Of a stretch of DNA of 61,500 nucleotides, positions 54,191 to 61,500 are shown piece after piece. This stretch comes from Actinomadura sp. KC216 (GTDB lineage Bacteria > Actinomycetota > Actinomycetes > Streptosporangiales > Streptosporangiaceae), in the NCBI RefSeq assembly GCF_004348535.1, contig NZ_SMJX01000010.1:1-61500 (forward strand). The letters run 5' to 3'. The first letter of the stretch is position 1. Every line of letters begins with the position of its first letter. A program made the position numbers and the translations under genes. The notes beneath the pieces were generated by a model. That model was not told the origin of the DNA. It searched no databases and saw only the letters and a list, made by a program, of their open reading frames with translations.

Positions 54191-54961
54191 GTGGATATCG
54201 TGGCGAGGAAGTATGCGGCGGAGCTCGTGGGGACGCTGCTTCTGGTCTATTTCGCGGTGGGCGTGGCGACCCTGTCGTTCGGTTTCGGCCTGGCCGGCAG
54301 GAGTCTCGCGGCGGGCGTGGTCGCGACGGCGCTGGCGTTCGGGCTCGTGCTCCTGGTCCTGGTCTACGCGATCGGCCCGATCTCCGGCTGCCACGTCAAC
54401 CCGGCCGTCACGCTCGGCGTGCTGCTCGCCCGCCGGATGACCCCGGTCGAGGCGGTCGGCTACTGGGCCGCCCAGTTCGCCGGCGGGATCCTCGGCGCGT
54501 TGCTGCTGTGGGCGACGTTCACCGGCTCGCCGATCTACCGGCGGTCGGTGACCGGGCTGGGCGCGGACGGGTGGGGCGCGGTCAGCCTCATCCGGATCGA
54601 CGTGGGCGGCGCGTTCCTCGCCGAGGTCGTGTTGACCGCGCTGTTCGTGTTCGCTGTCCTGGCGATGACCAGCGAGGCCGCCATTCCGTCGGTCAGCGGC
54701 GTCGCGATCGGGCTGGCGCTGACCACCGTCCACCTCGTCGGCATCCCGATCACGGGCACCTCCGTCAACCCCGCCCGCAGCCTGGGCCCCGCCATTGTCG
54801 TCGGAGGGACCGCCCTGGAACAGGTGTGGCTGTTCATCGTCGCCCCCCTCGTCGGCGCCGTGGTCGCCGCCGCCGCACACGCCTTCTTCCAGCACCCGAC
54901 GAAGGAGACCCCGCTACCGCCCCCGGACGACATCGCCCCAGAATCAGACTCTGCCAGGTGA
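54191..54961 (+). CDS. Aquaporin/MIP-family channel
   Basis: A 256-residue six-helix water or small-solute channel. Both NPA loops are present: SGCHVNPAVTLG and GTSVNPARSLGP. Arg follows the second NPA as in water-selective AqpZ-like channels. Helices include 'ELVGTLLLVYFAVGVATL' and 'VAIGLALTTVHLVGI', with an acidic tail. GTG 54200 has better ribosome spacing from the G-run than GTG 54191. The neighbours are relics, so this gene is a lone intact one. Confidence 0.9.
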   Translation: MDIVARKYAAELVGTLLLVYFAVGVATLSFGFGLAGRSLAAGVVATALAFGLVLLVLVYAIGPISGCHVNPAVTLGVLLARRMTPVEAVGYWAAQFAGGILGALLLWATFTGSPIYRRSVTGLGADGWGAVSLIRIDVGGAFLAEVVLTALFVFAVLAMTSEAAIPSVSGVAIGLALTTVHLVGIPITGTSVNPARSLGPAIVVGGTALEQVWLFIVAPLVGAVVAAAAHAFFQHPTKETPLPPPDDIAPESDSAR

Positions 54962-55491
54962 CCAAGGCGCGCCGCCGCCAAGCATTCGTGGGTTAGGCGT
55001 TGGTTTGGCGCAGGGGCAGCCGGAGACCGAGGGGAGTACCGCTGGGCGGCACCGTGAAACTGGACGGCAGAGCTCATGAATCCGGCAGCTGCGCCGGAAT
55101 CCGCTATCGCCGCAGAAAGTCGCTGCCCGACCGCGGGACCGCCAAACGAGCCATCCAGCAGTCGGATGACCTCGCTGACGGCTCTGATGTGACGCTCTAC
55201 CGAGGGAATAGCCCAAACTAAACACCATTTATCCTGAAATCATCACCCGCGAAGCGGGACCTCTAGTCGCGAGCTCGGTTACACATCCGCCGATCTCGTG
55301 CCAAAAGTCGATCGACTCTGATTAGCTCCCGGTGGCCCTGGTCGCCCCAGTTGTTGCTATGCGTGAGCCACGCTACCGGTTACAAAGGAGACAAATTCGC
55401 ATATGGGCAGGCGCCACGAACCGCGGCTCGTAAGCCGTCCATCCCATCATGCGGAATGGTCGAAATCGGCCCTGATGGGAGGGCTGTGCTG
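54962..55491. other. Intergenic stretch before the NRPS relic
   Basis: No supported gene. A short stem CCCGC-GAA-GCGGG at 55246-55258 is too weak for a confident terminator. The stretch probably carries the old NRPS promoter. The 55351 start of the open frame is unlikely; the C-domain start at 55492 has GGAGGG upstream. Confidence 0.35.
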
Positions 55492-57053
55492 ATGTCCTCG
55501 TTCGAGCGTGTTCCGTTGTCGGCCGCGCAGCAGGGCATCTGGTACGCCCAGCAACTGGTCCCGCACCTACCGTTCCACATCGGGCAATACGTCGAGATCG
55601 ATGGTCCTTTCGATCACGAGCTGCTCGATCGTTCGGCGCGCATCGCTGCGCGCGAGTTTGCGCGCGAGTTCCAGACGCTGCACGTCCGGCTGCGCGAACT
55701 GGACGATGTCGTCTGCCAGGAGCTCGATCCCGATCCGTCGGTGTCGATCCCCCTGGTCGACGTGGGCAGTGAGCAGGACCCCCGAGCCGCCGCGACTGCG
55801 TGGATCAACGGCCGCCTGCGCGACGCGCTGCCGCTGGATGCCACACGCCTTTACGAAACGGCGCTGCTGCGGCTGTCACCCGGCCTGCACTGGTGGTTCC
55901 TGCGCGCGCACCATGTAGTTCTCGACGGTTACAGCGCCTCGTTGATCGGCCGGCGCATGGCCGAGGTCTACACCGCCCTGGCACGTGGCGGGGCCCACGT
56001 TCCCGCCGAGCGCGGCTGCTATCGCGCGCTGCTGGCCGAGGAGTCCGCCTATCGCGCATCGGAGAAGTTCGAAGGTGACCGCGCCTATTGGACCGGGGCT
56101 TTGGCCGACAAGCCGGTGCCGGTCGGTTTGTCGGATGCGATGGCCGACCCCGCCATCGACCATCTGACCGGGACCGCCACGCTGTCTCCGGAGGCCACCG
56201 CGGACCTGGCCGCCGGGGCGCGTCGGCTGCGCACCGCCACCGCGGGTCTGACGATCGCGGCGACCGCGGCCTATGTCGCGCGCATGACCGGCGCCCAGGA
56301 TGTGATTCTCGGTTTGGCCGTGACCGGCCGCGTCTCCCGGCTGACGCTGGAGACGCCGTCGATGTCGTCGACGGTGTTGCCGCTGCGGGTCTTGGTGCGG
56401 CCGGATATGACCGTCCACGAGCTGGTGCGCACGGTGACGCGGGCGACTGCGCGGTTGCTGCGGCATCAGCGGTACCGCCGCGATGACCTGCTGCGTGACC
56501 TCGGGCTGCTGGGAACCCGGCATCGGCTGCACGGACCGGTCATCAACGTCATGGCCTTCGACTACCGGCTGGACTTCGCCGGGACGCCGGGACGCATGCA
56601 CCCCCTCATGACCTGGCCGATCGACGATCTGGAGATCAACGTCTTCGACAACCTCGACGGCCACGGCATGCGCGTCGGCTTCATGGCGCACCCCGCCCTC
56701 TACACCTCCGATCAGGTCACCGCCCACCAGCGGCGCTATCTGCGTCTGCTGCGGTCGCTGGGCGACGCCGATCCCGGTTCCCGGCTCTGCGATATGGACG
56801 TGCTGGACCGGGCCGAACGAAGGCCGGTGCTGGTGGGGCGGGACGAGGACGCGGCTGCCCGGCGGTGGTGCGTGCCGGAACTGTTCGAGGCGCGGGTAGC
56901 GGCCGCTCCCGCGAGCACCGCGGTGGTGTCCGAGGGCACCACCCTCACCTATGGCGAGCTCAACGCACGCGCCAACCGGCTGGCGCGGTCCCTGGTCGAG
57001 CGTGGGACCGGTCCCGGTGACGTGGTCGCGGTCGCGGTCGCGATGGAACGGTC
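55492..57053 (+). pseudogene. NRPS remnant 1: condensation domain and start of adenylation domain
   Basis: Start ATG 55492 follows GGAGGG by 8 bases. A complete condensation domain of about 430 residues opens with 'VPLSAAQQGIWYAQQLVPHL' and carries the catalytic HHxxxDG as RAHHVVLDGYS, with 'VINVMAFDYRL' and 'LDFAGTPGRMHP'. An adenylation domain then begins ('LTYGELNARANRLARSLVER', motif A1). After VAVAMERS the frame is lost: the A2 motif region (AYVPLD) is deleted and the next piece continues in another frame. As a single gene it cannot make the synthetase. Confidence 0.8.
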
Positions 57054-58090
57054 TCCAACCTGCTCGGCAGCGAGCCAACCCGGCCTCTGCTACCCGAGCA
57101 CCCGGCCTATGTCACCTACACCTCCGGTTCCACGGGAGAGCCCAAAGCGGCGGTCGTCCCGCATCAGGGCATTGAGCGGCTCGTGTGCCGGTCCGATTAT
57201 GTCCGGTGGCAGAGCGACGACGTCGTCGCTCACATTGCCTCGATCTCGTTCGACGCGGCGACATTCGAGATCTGGGGAGCCCTGCTCAACGGGGCGAGTC
57301 TCGCGATCGTCCCGGCGGGCGGGTTCTCCGTCCACGAGCTGGGACGTCTTCTGTCGTCTCATCGGGTCACCGTGCTGTTGCTGCCGACGGGCCTGTTCCA
57401 CGAGGTGGTGGACGCAGACATCACAGCCCTGCAAGGCCTGCGCTACCTGCTGGCCGGGGGCGATGTGCTGTCCACTCCCCGATGCCGGGCGGTCAGAGAT
57501 CGGCTTCCGGCAGTCCGATTGCTCAATGCGTACGGGCCCACCGAGAACACCACGATCACCACCATCGGCGCAGTCGAGACGATCGACCTGGGGGCGGGCA
57601 CGGGCGTGCCGATCGGCCGCCCGATTCGCGATACGCGCGTGTACGTGCTGGACGGAGCGTTGCGGCCGGTGCCGGTGGGCGCGGTCGGCGAGCTGTACAC
57701 GTCCGGCGCGGGTCTCGCGCAAGATTACCTGGGACGGCCGGGGCTGACCGCGGAGCGGTTCGTCGCCTGCCCGTTCGGCGCGCCCGGGGAACGGATGTAC
57801 CGGACCGGTGATCTGGTGCGGTGGCGTCCCGACGGGCAACTGGACTTCATCGGCCGCGCCGATGACCAGGTCAAGATCCGCGGTTTCCGCGTCGAACCGG
57901 GCGAGGTCGAATCCGTCCTGCTGTCCCATCGGCACGTGGCACAGGCCGCCGTGGTCCCCCGGGAGGGTCCGTCAGGCGACCGCCGGCTGGTGGCCTATGT
58001 GGTGGCCTGCGCCGACCGCGGGCAGGACGAGGAACAGCGGCAGGTCGGTGAGTGGCAGCGTCTCTACGACTCGTTGTACGAGGGGTCCAC
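57054..58090 (+). pseudogene. NRPS remnant 2: adenylation domain from motif A3 onward
   Basis: In the next frame the adenylation domain resumes at A3, [14 protein letters not shown]. '[18 protein letters not shown]' (A4), '[11 protein letters not shown]' (A5), '[19 protein letters not shown]' (A7) and '[20 protein letters not shown]' (A8) follow. It then enters the linker before an N-methyltransferase insertion ('[14 protein letters not shown]'). The join to remnant 1 lacks roughly 40-60 residues around A2. Frame is lost again near 58095. The substrate code is not read because part of the pocket is deleted. Confidence 0.8.
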
Positions 58091-59270
58091 GGCACCGGGT
58101 TCGCCGCATTCGGCACGGACTTTTCCGGATGGAACAGCTCGTACACCGGTGAGCCGATCCCGCTAGAGGAAATGCGGCGATGGCGTGAGGAGACGGTGCG
58201 GCGCATCCGGTCATTGGGCCCGTGCCGGGTCCTGGAGATCGGTGTGGGGACCGGGCTGCTGCTGGCCGCACTCGCCCCCGGATGCGAAGCGTATTGGGGC
58301 ACCGACGTGTCCGGTCCAGTGATCGACAGGCTGCGGCGGCAGGCGGCGCAGGTCCCGGCGCTGGCCGGACGGGTGACGCTCCGGCAGCAGGCCGCCGACG
58401 ATCCCCGCGGGCTGCCGGCCGGACGGTTCGATACCGTCGTGCTGAACTCGGTGGCCCAGTACTTCCCCAGCGCCGACTACCTGGCCAAGGTGCTGGACCA
58501 GGCGCTGGGCCTGCTGGCTCCCGGCGGGACGGTGTTCGTGGGCGACGTGCGCAACCACAGGACCCTGCGGCTTCTTCGCACGGCGGTTGAACTGCACCGC
58601 GCCGACCCGTCCGCGTCGGTCGGCGTCGTACGGCAGGCGGTCGAGCAGGCCATGAGCCTGGAGAAAGAACTGGTCGTCGACCCCGACTTCTTCACCGGCC
58701 TGGCGGCCCACAGCCGGGTCAGCGGCGTGGACATCCGGCTGAAGCGCGGGGAGCACCACAACGAGCTGACCCGACACCGCTACGACGTCGTCGTCCACAC
58801 CCGTCCTGACCTGGTCGAGGTGGCGGACGTCCCCCGGCTGCGCTGGGGCGTGGACGTACCCGGTCTGCGGCGCCTGGCCGGTGAGCTGACCGTCCGCCAC
58901 CCCGGCCCGCTGCGGGTGACCGAGCTGCCCAACGCCCGCCTCACGAGAGAAGCCGCCGCAGCCCGCGCCCTGGACGACCACGGAGAAGACCGGACCGGCC
59001 TCTCGGCGGGGCGGATCGCGGGCCTTCTGGCGCAGGACGGCGGGGTGGACCCCGAGCAGCTCCACGACCTCGCCGAGCAGGCGGGATACCAGGCCGCCCT
59101 CACCTGGAGCGACACCGCCGGCGAGGATCACCTTGACGCGATCTTCTACACCACGGCCGGCGGCCGCGCACCGGCGCTGACCGGCACCTACCGGCCCGCC
59201 GGTCAGCGGCCGCCTCGGCCCGGCCGCACCAACAGCCCCGTGGCCGCGGCCGATGACAACGCGCTGGTCA
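58091..59270 (+). pseudogene. NRPS remnant 3: N-methyltransferase insertion
   Basis: The third frame holds an N-methyltransferase domain of the kind inserted between A8 and A9: '[20 protein letters not shown]', 'EEMRRWREETVRRIRSLG', SAM motif 'RVLEIGVGTGLLLAAL' and 'DTVVLNSVAQYFPSADYL'. It continues to 'NALVSELPE', the expected run into A9. The A9-A10, carrier protein and first half of the next condensation domain are missing at the 3' border. Confidence 0.8.
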
Positions 59271-60053
59271 GCGAACTGCCAGAGGGACGACCCCGACAGC
59301 CTGTGGAACAGGCAGCTGGCCTATTGGAAGGAGGCGCTCGCGGGGCTGCCCCGGCAGATCCGGCTGCCGGCGGACCGGCCCCGCCCCACGGTGCCCACCC
59401 ACAACGGTGCCCTGATCGGCTTCGACATCGGCGCCGAGGCGCACCGGGCGCTGGACGACCTGGCCCGAGCCACCGGCGTCACACTGTTCATGGTGTTCCA
59501 GGCCGGGTTCGCGGCACTGCTCTCGCGGCTGGGCGCGGGCACCGACATCGCGATCGGGACCCCGGTCGCCGGCCGTACCGACAAGGCGCTGGACGACCTG
59601 GCCGGGGTCTTCACCAACTCGCTGGTCCTTCGAAACGACCTGTCCGGCGACCCCACGTTCAGGGAGTTGCTGGCCCGGACGCGAACGACCGATCTGGCCG
59701 CCTTCGCCCACCAGGACCTGCCCTTCGATCAGCTGGTCGAGGCCCTCGACCCGGCCGGTTCCACAACCCACCATCTCCTCCCCCAAGGGGGGCTGGCCCT
59801 CAACTCCACGCCCCCGCCCGATCCGGGTCTTCCCGGGTTGAGCCTGGCGATCGAACCGGTGCGGCCGGACGCCGCCAAGTACGAACTGGCGTTGAGGCTG
59901 ACCCCTCGTGGCGGTGCGGGAGTGACCGGCGAGCTGGAGTACGCCACCGACCTGTTCGACGCCGGTACCGCTCAGGGGCTCGTTGACCGTCTGTTGCGGC
60001 TGCTGGAACGGGTCGCCGCCGATCCCGACGTCCGGCTCGGCGAGCTGGAGTAG
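59271..60053 (+). pseudogene. NRPS remnant 4: C-terminal half of a condensation domain
   Basis: In a further frame the sequence continues as 'RQLAYWKEALAGLPRQIRLP', 'IGTPVAGRTDKALDDLAGVF' (the Y/RTxxxLxxLxGxFxN region), 'LPFDQLVEALDPAGS' and 'HHLLPQGGLALNSTPPP'. It is the second half of a condensation domain and stops at DVRLGELE, where an adenylation domain would follow in an intact enzyme. The HHxxxDG half is absent. With remnants 1-3 it is one decayed C-A-NMT-(T)-C synthetase gene. Confidence 0.8.
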
Positions 60054-60128
60054 CCAGAAGGTGCCAAGTATGCGAGATCGGCGATGAAGGTGCGCCGGGG
60101 GCGGAGCCCATGCCCCCGGTGCACCTGA

Positions 60129-61500
60129 TCACCTTCTGGCCTCGCGGTCTTCGTGGCAGGGTGGCGTGGTGGTACCGGCCGGTCCCCCGTGTGCGGTGCC
60201 CGCAGGGCGTCCGCCGCGTCCCAGCGTGAACAGGCCGACCAGACCGCCCACCAGCACAAGACCGGCCCCGAAGACCAGCCCGGCCGCGACCGCCTGCCGG
60301 AACGCCTCCGTCCCCGACGGATCGCGCGAGCCCGCGGCAACGTCGATCACGACGCCGAGCACGGCGATGCCGAAGGCACCGGAGACCTGCCGCACCACGG
60401 CGACGACCCCGCTCGCGACCCCGACCCGCTCGTCCGGAACGACCTGGAGCATGCACAGCGGCAGCGGCACCACCAGCGCGGTACCGATCCCGAGAAGCGC
60501 CAGCCCCGGCATGAGGTCACCGAACCCGTCGCCCCGCCGCAGCAGGGTGAACGCGACCATCCCCGCCGCCATCAAGGCCATGCCACCGCCGATGGTGAAG
60601 CGCGGGCCCAGCCTCCCGGTCAGCCAGAACGCCACCGGGGCCAGCGCCATGACGGTGAGCGCGGGCGGCAGGAAGGCCAGCCCCGCCTCCGACGGACGGA
60701 ACCCGAGTACGTCTTGGAGGAAGATCGTGCCGAAGTACAGCAGGCCGTTGAAGCCGATCCCCCACATCAGCAGCGTGACGGTCCCACCGGCGAAGACCGC
60801 CCGCCGGAAGAGGGCCAGGTCGACCATCGGATCCCGGCTCCGCCGCTCGACCAGGACGAACGCCACCGCGGCCGCGACGGCGACCGCGAGCGCGGCGAGG
60901 ACACCGGGGGCACGCCAGCCGTCCTGCCGGTCGCCGGCCGACATCAGCGCCCAGGTGACCGCGAACACCACGGTGGCCGAAGTGAGCATTCCGGGTAGAT
61001 CAACCGCCTGCCCGCGGCCTCCACGTCCGTCCAAGAAGATCCACCCCGGGACGACGGCCAGCACACCGATCGGCACGTTGACCAGGAAGATCCAGGTCCA
61101 GTCCCAGACCTCGGCGACGTAGCCGCCGACCGTCGGCCCCACCGCGGTGCCCAGCGAGGACATGGCGAGCCACACCACCTGACCGATAGCGCGCTGCCGT
61201 CCCGTACGACCAGCCCGGACCGCCACCAGGGCGGCCGACACCATGAGCGCGGCGCCCGCACCCTGCACCACCCTGCCCGCGACCAGAACATCCGCCCGCC
61301 CGGCCAGCCCGATCAGCGCCGAGGCCCCGGCGAACACGGCCTGCCCGGTCGTCAGGACGCGGCGGCAGCCGTGCACATCGGCAAGCCGCCCACCCGCGAT
61401 CAGCAGGCAGGACGACGTCAGCAGGTAGCCGGTGACGACCCATTCCCTGGCGGCGTCCGACAGGTCAAGGTCACGCTGAACGATCCCCAATGCCCCCACG
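60129..61500 (-). CDS. MFS drug exporter (DHA2/EmrB-like), 5' end outside the window
   Basis: A major-facilitator transporter with about 457 visible residues and the N-terminus beyond the window. The cytoplasmic loop motif is 'AGGRLADVHGCRRVLTTGQA' and an antiporter-type motif region is 'VGPTVGGYVAEVWDWTWIFL', typical of 14-helix DHA2 drug:H+ antiporters. The first helix is cut off: the visible sequence begins at 'GALGIVQRDLDL'. The basic C-tail ends in TTPPCHEDREARR. Located after the NRPS relic on the opposite strand, it may once have exported that product; this is inference. Confidence 0.88.
   Translation of the reverse strand, partial: VGALGIVQRDLDLSDAAREWVVTGYLLTSSCLLIAGGRLADVHGCRRVLTTGQAVFAGASALIGLAGRADVLVAGRVVQGAGAALMVSAALVAVRAGRTGRQRAIGQVVWLAMSSLGTAVGPTVGGYVAEVWDWTWIFLVNVPIGVLAVVPGWIFLDGRGGRGQAVDLPGMLTSATVVFAVTWALMSAGDRQDGWRAPGVLAALAVAVAAAVAFVLVERRSRDPMVDLALFRRAVFAGGTVTLLMWGIGFNGLLYFGTIFLQDVLGFRPSEAGLAFLPPALTVMALAPVAFWLTGRLGPRFTIGGGMALMAAGMVAFTLLRRGDGFGDLMPGLALLGIGTALVVPLPLCMLQVVPDERVGVASGVVAVVRQVSGAFGIAVLGVVIDVAAGSRDPSGTEAFRQAVAAGLVFGAGLVLVGGLVGLFTLGRGGRPAGTAHGGPAGTTTPPCHEDREARR

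Noticed and set aside
55000..55221. Plus-strand frame of 73 codons between aquaporin and NRPS
   Set aside because: Arg-rich shadow-type composition and no ribosome site.

Overview
The window is high-GC actinobacterial DNA (most lines near two thirds G+C, frequent GTG starts, ATGA/GTGA stop-start overlaps). XRE regulators with DUF5753 or TPR tails, DUF6879, DUF2637 and an actinobacterial Tad pilus locus point to a filamentous actinomycete, plausibly Streptosporangiales or a relative; I cannot name the genus. It reads as an accessory region with intact operons separated by decayed genes.

Layout. 1-1.9 kb: a cytochrome P450 cut by the window edge, a small unknown protein and an HTH regulator (minus). 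2.0-9.6 kb: one plus-strand Tad/Flp pilus operon: lipoprotein, secreted protein, CpaB-like, TadZ-like, TadA, TadB, TadC, a tiny pilin, two TadE-like pseudopilins and a TadG-like protein. 9.8-13.3 kb: a minus-strand operon with a 52-residue peptide gene, a hairpin, a JmjC/cupin oxygenase, an aldo/keto reductase and an APH-type kinase. I read it as a candidate undescribed RiPP pathway. 13.5-25.3 kb: regulators (XRE-DUF5753, DUF6879, XRE-TPR), a THEP1-like NTPase, an S53 peptidase, a NUDIX hydrolase, a PD-(D/E)XK-like zinc protein, and several broken genes (DUF574 methyltransferase, XRE, RNase HI).

25.3-37.8 kb: a defence locus. Five overlapping or closely spaced minus-strand genes encode a degenerate methylase-like/HsdS-like protein, HsdM, HsdS, HsdR and a Ser/Thr kinase-TPR protein. 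A DUF6119 gene is divergent, and two perfect dyads lie in the shared promoter region. 37.2-53.1 kb: remnants (DUF4238, SulP), an RNase HI-like protein lacking three catalytic acids, an excisionase-like HTH, two GNATs, a low-GC Mrr-STAND NTPase fusion resembling Avs proteins, an Abi_C protein, an XRE-ImmA/IrrE pair, two DUF2637 genes (one killed by a nonsense codon), a frameshifted RusA-like gene and an AlbA_2 protein.

53.1-61.5 kb: decaying DNA with a Kazal-like remnant, an ISKra4-type transposase remnant, an aquaporin, an NRPS gene broken into at least four pieces (C, A, N-methyltransferase, C) and an MFS drug exporter cut by the window end. I saw no rRNA, convincing tRNA or CRISPR array. 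All functions are read from motifs without database searches.
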